From positions 2,232,001-2,296,000 of the forward strand of contig NZ_CP097218.1 of NCBI RefSeq assembly GCF_023373525.1: 64,000 nucleotides of DNA. Direction: 5' to 3'. Each line of letters starts with the position of its first letter. Within the stretch, counting starts at the first letter, position 1. The position numbers and the translations under genes were made by a program. Positions 47,807 to 55,945 of the stretch are shown in pieces. Origin of the DNA: Brachybacterium kimchii. Its GTDB lineage: Bacteria > Actinomycetota > Actinomycetes > Actinomycetales > Dermabacteraceae. The notes below the pieces were generated by a model. That model searched no databases. It was not told the origin of the DNA and worked only from the letters and a program-made list of their open reading frames with translations.

Positions 47807-49177
47807 ATGACCTCCGCACCTGCCGAATCCGCCGTCCACCCCACCGACGAGGCCCGCGATTTCGCGACCGACCTGGGGTCGTTCGTCACCGCCTCCCCCT
47901 CGAGCTTCCACGCCGTGCGCGAGGCGGCACGGCGCCTCGAGGCCGCGGGGTTCACGGCGCTGGACGAGACGGAGCAGTGGGATGCGGAGGCGGTGCGCGG
48001 CAACCGCTTCGTGCTGCGCGACGGCTCGCTCATCGCCTGGTCCGCGCCCGCGGAGGCGTCGGAGGGGACGGCCTTCCGGATCGTCGGCTCGCACACCGAC
48101 TCCCCGGCTCTCAAGGTGAAGCCCGACCCGCAGCTCGCCGCGGAGACGATCGCGCAGGTGGGCGTCGAGGTCTACGGCGGGGCGCTGCTGAACTCGTGGC
48201 TGGACCGCGAGCTGCGCCTGGCCGGACGGCTCGTGCTGCGCGGCGGCCGCGAGGTGCTGGTCGCGACCGGCCCGCTGCTGCGGGTCCCGCAGCTCGCCGT
48301 GCACCTGGACCGCGGGGTCAACGCCGACGGCCTCACGCTGAACCCGCAGAAGCACATGCAGCCGATCCTCGGCCTGGGCGAGGTCGACGTGCTGGGCCTG
48401 CTCGCCGAGCGCGCGGGCGTGCGGCGCTCGGAGATCCTGGGCACCGACGTGGTCACCGCGGACGCGCAGGCGCCCGGCTTCTTCGGCGCCCGCGAGGAGT
48501 TCCTGGCCTCGGGCCGCCTGGACAACCTCTCCTCCGTGCACGCCGAGGTCGAGGCGCTCGTGCGGCTCGCGGGCGGGGCGGGGGCCGGCGCCGCCACGGC
48601 GGCCGGCCCCGGCGCGGAGACCGGCTCAGGAGCGGCCGACGGCGAGCGCCCGATCGCCCTCATGGTCGCCAACGACCACGAGGAGGTGGGTTCGGCGTCC
48701 CGCTCGGGCGCCGCCGGGCCGTTCCTCGAGGACGTGCTGGTGCGCGTGCACGCGGCACTCGGCGGGGACGAGGCCTCGCGGCGCCGGGCTCTCGCGGGCT
48801 CGATGGTGCTCTCGGCCGACGCCGGCCACGCCGCCCACCCGAACTACCCCGAGCGCCACGACCCCGTGAACCGTCCGCGCCTGGGCGCCGGGCCGATCCT
48901 CAAGATCAACGCCAACCAGCGCTATGCGACCGACGCCGTGGGCACCGCCGCGCTCACCGAGGCCTGCGAGCGCGCTGGCGTGCCGCTGCAGGCGTTCGTC
49001 TCGAACAACGCGATGCCCTGCGGCTCCACCATCGGCCCGATCACCGCGACCCGGCTGGGCATGACCACGATCGACGTGGGCATCACCCTGCTCTCCATGC
49101 ACTCGGCCCGCGAGATGTGCGCCGTCGCCGACTCGCTGCACCTCTCCCGGGCATGCGAGGAGTTCCTGCGGGGCTGA
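47807..49177 (+). CDS. M18 family aminopeptidase
   Basis: 456 aa. Metal-site motifs are VGSHTDSPALKVKP (first His/Asp), ANDHEEVGS (Glu pair) and LSADAGHAAHPNY (Asp), with NNAMPCGSTIGPI and SMHSAREMC at the end, as in M18 peptidases. These dodecameric zinc enzymes remove N-terminal residues, preferring acidic ones, in the cytoplasm. After the TGA stop the same frame stays open for 29 further codons with coding-like third positions and then stops at 49265-49267. Start 47807 is the ATG that begins the recognisable domain. Confidence 0.9.
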   Translation: MTSAPAESAVHPTDEARDFATDLGSFVTASPSSFHAVREAARRLEAAGFTALDETEQWDAEAVRGNRFVLRDGSLIAWSAPAEASEGTAFRIVGSHTDSPALKVKPDPQLAAETIAQVGVEVYGGALLNSWLDRELRLAGRLVLRGGREVLVATGPLLRVPQLAVHLDRGVNADGLTLNPQKHMQPILGLGEVDVLGLLAERAGVRRSEILGTDVVTADAQAPGFFGAREEFLASGRLDNLSSVHAEVEALVRLAGGAGAGAATAAGPGAETGSGAADGERPIALMVANDHEEVGSASRSGAAGPFLEDVLVRVHAALGGDEASRRRALAGSMVLSADAGHAAHPNYPERHDPVNRPRLGAGPILKINANQRYATDAVGTAALTEACERAGVPLQAFVSNNAMPCGSTIGPITATRLGMTTIDVGITLLSMHSAREMCAVADSLHLSRACEEFLRG

Positions 49178-49273
49178 GGGGCCTTCATCCCGCTGGTGGG
49201 CCGCACCCCCGGCCAGTACCAGTGGGCGCTCGAGGAGCTGCGCAGCTCGCCACGAAGAGAGCGCTGACGCGGT

Positions 49274-49297
49274 GATAAGGTCGTCACCGCACTTATC
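49274..49297. promoter_or_regulatory. GATAAG inverted repeat, possible operator
   Basis: GATAAG at 49274-49279 and its complement CTTATC at 49292-49297, 12 nt apart, in an AT-rich patch about 100 bp upstream of the oxidoreductase gene. TATCTATAG at the right half could be a -10. This could be a promoter with an overlapping repressor site, but six-base arms are weak evidence. Confidence 0.3.
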
Positions 49298-49393
49298 TAT
49301 AGACCCGAAATCAACTCCTCCTGCCGGGGCGACCCGCCACCAGACCGAGGTTTCCGGGTCGCCTGTCAGCGCCGACGGAAGGGACGCTCCCCC

Positions 49394-50503
49394 ATGACCT
49401 CTCAGAACACCCCGATCCGCGCCGGCGTCGTCGGCATCGGCTGGGCCGGCCAGCAGCACATGGCCGCCTACGACGCGGCGCCCGGCGTCGAGCTGGTCGC
49501 GATCGCCGGCATGGAGGACGACGTCCGCGCCGAGCTCTCCGAGCGCTACGGGATCGAGGCGACCTACCGCGACTGGGAGTCGATGGTCGCCCGCGGCGAC
49601 CTCGACGTGGTCAGCGTCGCCGTGCCCACGTTCCTGCACGCGCCGATCGCGATCGGCGCGCTGCGCGCGGGCGCCCACGTGCTCAGCGAGAAGCCCATCG
49701 CCCGCACTGGCGAGGAGGGCCAGGCCATGGTCGACGCCGCCCGCGAGGCCGGCCGGGTGCTCGAGGTCGTCTTCAACCACCGTCGGCGCGGCGACATCGA
49801 GGCGATCGCGGCCGCGGTCGAGGACGGCACCGTCGGCCGTCCGTACCACGCGCGCTCCATGTGGCTGCGCCGCGCCGGGATCCCCGCGCTGGGCAGCTGG
49901 TTCACGAACGCCGAGATGTCCGGCGGCGGACCCCTCGTGGACCTCGGCGTGCACGTGCTCGACTGGACCCTGCACATCATGGGCGAGCCGCGCGTCACCG
50001 CCGTCTCCGCCGTCACCCACGCCGAGCTCGGCCCGAGGGGCCTGGGCGGAGCCGTCGGCGGGACGAAGTCCGGCACCGATTCCGCCTACGAGGTCGAGGA
50101 CCTCGCGAGCGCCCTGCTGCGCCTCGAGGGCGGCGGCTCGATCATGCTCGAGACCAGCTGGGCGACCCACCGCGCCACCCCCGACCAGTTCGGCATCACC
50201 CTCTACGGCACCGAGGGCGGCGCCGACCTGAAGGTCGAGGGGTACGCGCCCTCGGGCGAGCTCACGATCTTCACGGGCGACGGGGAGGAGGCGACCGACA
50301 CCCCGGTCACCGCGCCCGAGGGCCGCGGGCACGGCGCCGTGGTCGAGCGCTTCCTCGAGCACGTGCGCGACGAGGCGTCCTGGTCGCAGCACGACGGCGG
50401 CGTGGGCCTCAGCCGCGCCCGCATCGTCGACGCCTGCTACGCCTCCGCGCGTCAGGGCCGCGAGGTCCGGCTCGACGAGAACGGGGAGATCCTGGGCGAC
50501 TGA
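49394..50503 (+). CDS. Gfo/Idh/MocA family oxidoreductase
   Basis: 369 aa. The Rossmann motif GVVGIGWAGQQHMAAY opens the protein and EKPIARTGEEG carries the family lysine. GPLVDLGVHVLDW is the typical C-terminal domain entry with the catalytic Asp/His region. These enzymes oxidise or reduce sugars, inositols and related polyols with NAD(P). No binding protein or isomerase lies nearby to hint at the substrate. The start at 49394 follows GGAAGGGACG. Convergent with the membrane-protein gene by a 20-bp gap. Confidence 0.88.
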   Translation: MTSQNTPIRAGVVGIGWAGQQHMAAYDAAPGVELVAIAGMEDDVRAELSERYGIEATYRDWESMVARGDLDVVSVAVPTFLHAPIAIGALRAGAHVLSEKPIARTGEEGQAMVDAAREAGRVLEVVFNHRRRGDIEAIAAAVEDGTVGRPYHARSMWLRRAGIPALGSWFTNAEMSGGGPLVDLGVHVLDWTLHIMGEPRVTAVSAVTHAELGPRGLGGAVGGTKSGTDSAYEVEDLASALLRLEGGGSIMLETSWATHRATPDQFGITLYGTEGGADLKVEGYAPSGELTIFTGDGEEATDTPVTAPEGRGHGAVVERFLEHVRDEASWSQHDGGVGLSRARIVDACYASARQGREVRLDENGEILGD

Positions 50504-50523
50504 GCCCGGGGCACCGGGGCTGA

Positions 50524-51240
50524 TCAGCCCGCATGCTCCGAGCGCAGCAGGAGCAGCGACTGCAACCAGGAGTGGTGCGTGCTGGTCAGGGCGACGATCC
50601 CGTCGACGATGACCACGAGGCCGCCCAGGGTCAGCAGCCCCGAGAAGATCAGCAGCAGGATCCGTCGGCGCGGGCCGAAGAAGTTCTCGAGGGCGCGCAG
50701 CACACGGGTGTGCAGTCCGAACTGGGAGAGCACGGTGACGGTGACCAGCGGCAGCTGGTAGATCAGGTTCCAGGCCACCAGCAGCACGATCTCCTCGAGC
50801 AGGCTGTGGGTCTGCATCGCCAGGCCCACCGCGATCGTGAAGGTCGGGTCGGCGAACGTGGTCAGCGAGAGCAGCAAGCCGCCGACGGCGAGCGAACCCA
50901 CCTGGTCGATCGTGTGGTGGTCCTTCGGCGGGCGCGGGTGCAGGGCGCTGCGGCACTGGTAGGCGGCGAAGCCGAGCAGCGCGCACCCGACGACCAGCTG
51001 GATGACCGAGACCCGCGTGCCGGAGTCGAGGACCGGCGCGAGCCAGCGGCCGGCGAACACGAGGATCGGCTTCAGCACGAGTGTCACCGCGAGCACCGCG
51101 ACGGCGTATCCGCCCAGGAAGTACAGCAGGTGCAGGGGGCGCATCCCGCGCGCGAGGAACGTGGCGGCGATGACGCCGCCCAGCACGTCCATGGTGACGA
51201 CGGCGAGGCCGAAGAAGGTCAGCAGGCCCGCGAGCGTCAT
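50524..51240 (-). CDS. GAP-like polytopic membrane protein
   Basis: 238 aa with about six hydrophobic helices in two groups (residues 1-95 and 120-238) separated by a charged loop HPRPPKDHHTID. The layout resembles the GAP/LysE-like transporters of actinobacteria, but no diagnostic motif was recognised, so the family is a guess. ATG 51240 (MTLAGLLTFF) is preferred to 51270. It lies alone on the minus strand between the oxidoreductase and the DUF2945-like gene. Confidence 0.6.
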   Translation of the reverse strand: MTLAGLLTFFGLAVVTMDVLGGVIAATFLARGMRPLHLLYFLGGYAVAVLAVTLVLKPILVFAGRWLAPVLDSGTRVSVIQLVVGCALLGFAAYQCRSALHPRPPKDHHTIDQVGSLAVGGLLLSLTTFADPTFTIAVGLAMQTHSLLEEIVLLVAWNLIYQLPLVTVTVLSQFGLHTRVLRALENFFGPRRRILLLIFSGLLTLGGLVVIVDGIVALTSTHHSWLQSLLLLRSEHAG

Positions 51241-51371
51241 GCCGCCGAGGGTACAGGCGCTGCGTGGCACGATGGATCCGCCGAGGGGACGAGGATCGGG
51301 GCCGACGATCGGCCCCCGGTCGGACTCGGGACGGCCCCCCGTCGAGCTCCTCGGCCGATGGGAGGCGCACG

Positions 51372-51581
51372 ATGACTCGTTTCGCGAAGGGCGACCACGT
51401 GCAGTGGAACTCGGAGGCCGGCAAGGTCTCCGGAGTGATCACCGACGTCCACGAGAAGGACGTCGAGTTCAAGGGCCGCACGCGGCACTGCAGCCCCGAG
51501 GATCCCCAGTACGAGATCCGCAGCGACAAGACCGATCACGTCGCGATGCACAAGGGCGGGGCGCTGACGAAGATCTGGTGA
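51372..51581 (+). CDS. DUF2945/TUDOR-like small protein
   Basis: 69 aa. The start MTRFAKGDHVQWNSEAGKVS and the centre ITDVHEKDVEFKGR match small proteins of the DUF2945 (hypervirulence-associated TUDOR) type, a single beta-barrel of unknown function. The end GALTKIW is characteristic. The ribosome site is GGGAGG before the ATG at 51372. Convergent with the folP-like gene 16 bp away. Confidence 0.8.
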   Translation: MTRFAKGDHVQWNSEAGKVSGVITDVHEKDVEFKGRTRHCSPEDPQYEIRSDKTDHVAMHKGGALTKIW

Positions 51582-51597
51582 GGCGGCGCCGACCAGC

Positions 51598-52479
51598 TCA
51601 GACGTTGTGCGTCGGATGCATGTTGTGCTCGAGGCGCACGGGATCGCGCAGGCCCAGGATCGCCTCGGTCATGCGCACGGCGTCCACGGTCTCGGCGACG
51701 TCGTGCATGCGCACGATGCGCGCGCCCTTCAGGATGCACACGGTCATCGCGGCGAGCGAGCCCGCCAGGCGCTCCCCCTGCGGCCGGTCGATCGACTCGC
51801 CGATGAAGTCCTTGTTCGAGACCGCGACCAGCAGGGGCAGCCCGATCTGCGCGAGCTCCTCGAGCCGGCGCGTGATCTCCAGGGAGTGCAGCGTGTTCTT
51901 GTCGAGGTCGTGCCCGGGGTCGACGATGATCCGCTCGCGCGGGATCCCGGCCGCCTCCGCGCGCGCGACCTGGTCCAGCAGCGCGTCGCGGACCTCGTCG
52001 ACCACGTCCTCGTAGTGCGCGGCGGGCTTTTCCTCGCGGGGCCTGCCGGCGCTGTGGCAGAGGATCACGTGCGCACCGCCGTCGGCGACGACGCGCGCCA
52101 TCTCCGGGTCGGTGAGGCCGCTGGTGTCGTTGATGACCGCGGCGCCCGCCTCGAGGGCCGCTCGGGCGACGGCGGCGCGGTTCGTGTCGACCGAGACGAT
52201 CACCTGGGGATGAGCGGCGGTGAGCCGCTCGATCACGGGGACGACGCGCTCGATCTCCTCCTCGACGGAGACCGCGGGGCCCCGCCCGAAGGGCACGCCG
52301 CCGATGTCCACCCAGTCGGCGCCGCGCTCGACGGCGCGCACGGCGCTCTCGACCGCCTGGTCGAGGACGAAGGTGCGGCCCTTGTCGTAGAAGGAGTCGG
52401 GGGTCCGGTTCACGACGGCCATCACGGCGACGTGGCGAGTGAGGTCCAGGGCGCTCATCCCGCGGTGCTCGGGCTCCAT
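51598..52479 (-). CDS. folP2: dihydropteroate synthase paralogue, FolP2 type
   Basis: 293 aa TIM barrel. VMAVVNRTPDSFYDKG and VSVDTNRAAVARAAL belong to the pterin-binding family, and IIVDPGHDLDKNTLHS and IVRMHDVAET complete it. The sulfonamide/pABA loop of true FolP (usually GGESTRPG) is replaced by GGVPFGRGP, as in mycobacterial FolP2, which was reported not to act as dihydropteroate synthase. No other folate gene is nearby. Start 52479 (MEPEHRG) follows GAGAGG; ATG 52458 is an alternative. Reaction therefore uncertain. Confidence 0.78.
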   Translation of the reverse strand: MEPEHRGMSALDLTRHVAVMAVVNRTPDSFYDKGRTFVLDQAVESAVRAVERGADWVDIGGVPFGRGPAVSVEEEIERVVPVIERLTAAHPQVIVSVDTNRAAVARAALEAGAAVINDTSGLTDPEMARVVADGGAHVILCHSAGRPREEKPAAHYEDVVDEVRDALLDQVARAEAAGIPRERIIVDPGHDLDKNTLHSLEITRRLEELAQIGLPLLVAVSNKDFIGESIDRPQGERLAGSLAAMTVCILKGARIVRMHDVAETVDAVRMTEAILGLRDPVRLEHNMHPTHNV

Positions 52480-52664
52480 CCGACGTCCTCTCTCCCCGAC
52501 GGCGTCCCGCCGCCCGCGCTGATGGCATCCGCACTGGTGACGCATGCTCGGCACGACTCTACGGGGCGTTCCCGACAGCGCGCGGGTCACGGAGCGCGGG
52601 CCACGCGGGGCGTGGCGAACGCAGCGCACGGTCTCCGGCGAGGGATGCTCGGTAGTCTCGGCGG

Positions 52665-53354
52665 ATGCTGCTGCTGATCGACCTCGACAACACCCTCATC
52701 GACCGCGACGGCGGCTTCGCGCGCTGGGCGACGAGTTTCGTCGAGGATCTGGGCGGGGGTCGCGAGGACCTGGACTGGCTGCTCACAGCCGATGCGCACG
52801 GATACGCTCCACGCCGCGTCCTCGCCGACGGACTGCGCGAGAGGCTGCGCCTGAGCACCGACCCGGAGGAGCTCGTCTCGCAGCTGAGGCGCGGCCACCT
52901 CCCCTACATCGAGCCCTACTCCGGTGTGGTCGAGGAGCTGCAGAGCCTGCGCGGGGCCGGCATCCCGATCGTGGTGGTGACCAACGGACGCACGGAGCAG
53001 CAGTCCCGCAAGCTCGAGCTCACCGGGATCGGCGACCTCGTCGACCACGTCGTGATCTCCGAATCGGTCGGGGTCAAGAAGCCGTCGGCGGGCATCTTCC
53101 ACGCGGCGCTCGAGCGTCTCGGGTCGGCCGCGGACCCCGGAGCGGTGTGGATGGTCGGCGATCATCCCGACGCCGACATCGCCGGCGGCCGCGCCGCGGG
53201 ATGTTCGACCGGCTGGGTGCGCCATGGCAGGTCGTGGGACGAGCAGGGACGGGATTGGCGGCCCACCGTGCAGGCGGAGACCACCCGCGAGGTGCTCCAG
53301 CTCATCGCGGACGACGCGGGGCTTCTCAGAGCCGCATCACCAGCAGGAGAGTGA
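52665..53354 (+). CDS. HAD family hydrolase
   Basis: 229 aa. HAD motif I is LIDLDNTLIDRD (Asp6 nucleophile, Asp8), motif II VVVTNGR, motif III lysine in VGVKKPS, and motif IV WMVGDHPDADIAG. The cap is a small helical insert after motif I. Such enzymes are phosphatases of small metabolites, here similar to YjjG/YfnB-like members. Start 52665 begins directly at the domain. Its 3' end overlaps the convergent acetyltransferase gene by 29 nt. Confidence 0.85.
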   Translation: MLLLIDLDNTLIDRDGGFARWATSFVEDLGGGREDLDWLLTADAHGYAPRRVLADGLRERLRLSTDPEELVSQLRRGHLPYIEPYSGVVEELQSLRGAGIPIVVVTNGRTEQQSRKLELTGIGDLVDHVVISESVGVKKPSAGIFHAALERLGSAADPGAVWMVGDHPDADIAGGRAAGCSTGWVRHGRSWDEQGRDWRPTVQAETTREVLQLIADDAGLLRAASPAGE

Positions 53355-53883
53355 GGCCATGAGGGGAACGCGCGGTGACGGTGCCCGTGTCCTCGAATCC
53401 GAGCTTCGCCAGCACGCGCAGCGAAGCGACGTTCCAGTCCCACACCGTCGCGCGCAGGCGATCGTGACCAGCGCGCCGAGCCCAGCGGACGACCTCCCCT
53501 GCGGCCTCGGTCGCGTATCCGTTGCCCTGGGTCGCGCGCAGGAGCTCGTAGGCGATCTGCGGTCCCTCGGCGTCGTCCTCCTCGATGAGGCCGCAGTACC
53601 CGATGGCATCCCCCTCGTGGCACCGCTCCACCATGAGCAGGCCCAGCGAGTCCAGCGCCGGTGAGCGCGCTGCTCCGGGCACGGCGTCCGCACGGCGCGA
53701 GAGGTCTGCGGTGATCTCGGCGAGCGTCGGGTGCCCCAGGGCGTCGATCCTGCGATGCGCGGGCACTCGCGCATCCCGCTCGGTCCAGAGCGTGCGATGC
53801 ACGCGGGCGTCCTCGGGGCGGGCGGGCCGCAGCAGCAGGCGCGGTGTCCCGAGCGTCTCCGGCACCTCATCGGCCCCCGCCAC
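53326..53883 (-). CDS. GNAT family N-acetyltransferase
   Basis: 185 aa from GTG 53883. TPRLLLRPARPEDA opens the RimJ/RimL-like domain, QIAYELLRATQGNGYATEA is the acetyl-CoA pyrophosphate loop and WDWNVASLRVLAKLGFEDTG the C-terminal helix. Acceptor unknown (an alpha-amine of a protein or a small molecule). The frame is open to a GTG at 53928 inside the upstream gene, but the spacing of that GTG to GGAGG is only 1 nt, so the later start after GAGG is preferred. It probably shares a transcript with the 95-aa gene upstream. Confidence 0.78.
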   Translation of the reverse strand: MAGADEVPETLGTPRLLLRPARPEDARVHRTLWTERDARVPAHRRIDALGHPTLAEITADLSRRADAVPGAARSPALDSLGLLMVERCHEGDAIGYCGLIEEDDAEGPQIAYELLRATQGNGYATEAAGEVVRWARRAGHDRLRATVWDWNVASLRVLAKLGFEDTGTVTARSPHGLTLLLVMRL

Positions 53884-53891
53884 CACCGACC

Positions 53892-54179
53892 TCAGCTCTT
53901 CTCGCCGACGCTCTCGATGAGGCGCCACACCTCCGCCTTCGCCTCCTCGGCGCGGGCGGTGCGCGGATCATCCCCGGTGAGCTCGCGGCGGCAGTCCTTC
54001 ACGAGCTCCTCGACCTGCAGGGCGGCGTCCTCGGCGCGGCCCTCGCGGGCGCAGGCGATCGCCAGATCGGCGCGCACGTCGATGACGGCGGCATCGAAGG
54101 CGTTCGGGGCGTCGGGGCCGGTCAGCATGGCCGCGAGGCGCGGGTAGAGCTCGGCGGTGGTGGGACTCGGCGTGGTCAT
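53892..54179 (-). CDS. small helical protein, unassigned
   Basis: 95 aa, mostly helical, acidic, no membrane segment. Helical regions DAAVIDVRADLAIACAREGR and ARAEEAKAEVWRLIESVGE suggest a short TPR-like hairpin. No family is recognised. Strong ribosome site GGAGG before the ATG at 54179. It lies between hemA and the acetyltransferase on the same strand, 30 bp after the hemA stop, so it may be cotranscribed with hemA. Confidence 0.6.
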   Translation of the reverse strand: MTTPSPTTAELYPRLAAMLTGPDAPNAFDAAVIDVRADLAIACAREGRAEDAALQVEELVKDCRRELTGDDPRTARAEEAKAEVWRLIESVGEKS

Positions 54180-54209
54180 CGGGTCCTCCGGTTCAGGGGA
54201 TGCGACGGG

Positions 54210-55790
54210 TCAGGACCGGCCGTGGCCGACCTGCTCGAGGAACGCCTGCTGCTGCGCGGGCGTCAGGGGGCAGGCCGAGGGGTTCTGGCGCACGTTCTCC
54301 TGCACGCCCATGCGCGCGAGCTTGGCGAGGGCCTTCATGGTGTCGGCAGTCGGGGCGGCGGGAGCGGCGCCCTCTCCTGCTGCCGTCCCGTCGGCCCCCG
54401 ACGCGGCGGCCGACGACGCGGAACCAGCCGACCCGGCGTCCGCCGGAGCGCCCGGCGTCCCGCCCGTCAGCAGGGCGCCCTCGCGCACGGCCTCCGGCGG
54501 GACGGTGCGGTCCAGCCGGACCCAGGGGCTCGTGAGGTGGTCGCCCTCGGCGGGGGCGTCGGCCTCCCCGAGGTCGACGCCGAAGATGGTGTGGAAGGCC
54601 TGCACGAACTTGTCCGCGTCGCCCTGCTCGGCGAGCTCGCGGGCGCGGGCCGTGGGCGAGTGCATGACCTTCGCGAGGATGCGGCGGATCGACCGCTCGA
54701 CGTCGTCGGCCTCCTCGCCCTTGCCGCCGCGGCGCAGACGCGCGACCTCCGCGTCAGTCGCCTCGCCCAGCGAGCGGCGCAGCGCGGCCATCGCAGGGTC
54801 CACGCGCCGATACTCCTGGCGGGCGGTGAACTGGGCGACGCCGTCGGCGATGATCTGCCGAGCGGCCTCGAGCACGGGGGCGGCCTCCTCGTCGATCTCG
54901 ATGGTGAGGTCGGAGAGGTCCAGCACCTGCACGTCGTTGAGGTGGCGCACCAGGGGGTGCAGGTCGGAGTGCAGGGCGAGGTCGAGGATGAGCGTCGGGC
55001 CGACGTCCCGGAAGTGGTCGGGGAACAGGCTCGTGCCGCGGCCGGAGCAGGCGAGCACGAGGTCGGCCTCGCGGATCGCGGTCCCGAGCTGGTCGGCGCG
55101 GATGGCCTCGATGCCGTGGCGCTCGGCGAATCCGAGGGCGCGCCCGGAGCCGGAGTGCACGCGCACGCGGCCCGCGCCGCGGCGGGTGAGGTCGGCGACG
55201 CCCAGGCGCGCGTAGGCGCCGGTGCCGATGACCAGCACGTCCTTGTCATGCAACGGTCCGATGAGGCCGACGGCGTGGTCGAGCGCGATCGCGACGCCGG
55301 AGCGGCCGGCAGCGCCCACCGGGGTGCGGGAGGCGACCCGCTTGGCGAAGCGGAAGCCGATCTGGAAGAGGTCGTTGAGCTGCGCGGTGGTGTGGCCGGC
55401 GCCGCGGGCGGCGTCGAAGGCCGCGCGCACCTGTCCGGCGATCTCCGCCTCGCCGAGGACGACGGAGCGCAGCCCCGCGGTGACCTCGTAGAGGTGCTCG
55501 GCGACGGGCGCGCCCATCGCGGTCTCGAAGCACACGGAGACCAGCTCGGCGTCCAGGCCGCTGGTCTCGCTCACGGCCTCGACGACGAGGTCGAGCCCGT
55601 CGTGGAAGCGCTGGGTGTCGAGGTAGACCTCGAGGCGGTTGCACGTGGACATGACGACCCAGCCGTCGAGCGGCCCCCCGTCGGCGTTGAGGTTCTCGAT
55701 GACCTCGGGGAGGTCGGCCGCATCGCGGGTGAGCACGTCCAGCACCCCGAGATCGAGGTGCTCATGAGTGGCACGGACGGCGGCGAGCAT
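54210..55790 (-). CDS. hemA: glutamyl-tRNA reductase
   Basis: 526 aa. Start MLAAVRATHEHLDL at 55790; the catalytic Cys50 is in VVMSTCNRLEVY. VVLGEAEIAGQVR and the NADPH domain VLVIGTGAYARLGV follow. The enzyme reduces glutamyl-tRNA to glutamate-1-semialdehyde, the first heme step, using NADPH. A C-terminal extension of about 110 residues, with an Ala/Gly/Ser linker and a final helical ACPLTPAQQQAFLEQV-like segment, goes beyond the usual dimerisation domain and is not explained. It is divergent from the hemE operon over 155 bp, which must hold both promoters. Confidence 0.92.
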   Translation of the reverse strand: MLAAVRATHEHLDLGVLDVLTRDAADLPEVIENLNADGGPLDGWVVMSTCNRLEVYLDTQRFHDGLDLVVEAVSETSGLDAELVSVCFETAMGAPVAEHLYEVTAGLRSVVLGEAEIAGQVRAAFDAARGAGHTTAQLNDLFQIGFRFAKRVASRTPVGAAGRSGVAIALDHAVGLIGPLHDKDVLVIGTGAYARLGVADLTRRGAGRVRVHSGSGRALGFAERHGIEAIRADQLGTAIREADLVLACSGRGTSLFPDHFRDVGPTLILDLALHSDLHPLVRHLNDVQVLDLSDLTIEIDEEAAPVLEAARQIIADGVAQFTARQEYRRVDPAMAALRRSLGEATDAEVARLRRGGKGEEADDVERSIRRILAKVMHSPTARARELAEQGDADKFVQAFHTIFGVDLGEADAPAEGDHLTSPWVRLDRTVPPEAVREGALLTGGTPGAPADAGSAGSASSAAASGADGTAAGEGAAPAAPTADTMKALAKLARMGVQENVRQNPSACPLTPAQQQAFLEQVGHGRS

Positions 55791-55945
55791 CACTCCATGG
55801 TAGGCCCGGGCCGCCCGTGGGCCGGTGAGGTGTTGACCACCCCGGGACCTTCCTCCCGCGGACCGTCCACGGGGTGGGGGCACAATGGCAGGGCACGGCG
55901 ATCGTGCACGTCAGAGCCACTTTTCACGACAGGATGTCAGATCAG
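55791..55945. promoter_or_regulatory. divergent hemA/hemE promoter region
   Basis: 155 bp between hemA and hemE start codons, very GC-rich except for TTTTCACGACAGG near 55920-55933. Both heme units must be started from here. No iron- or heme-regulator site was recognised with confidence. Confidence 0.4.

Noticed and set aside
50517..50530. 14-bp perfect palindrome at the convergent gene ends
   Set aside because: It has no loop, overlaps a stop codon, and is short enough to arise by chance in GC-rich DNA.
48626..51529. Long minus-strand open frame across the M18 and oxidoreductase genes
   Set aside because: It crosses three genes with motifs on other frames and has no start site or conserved pattern.
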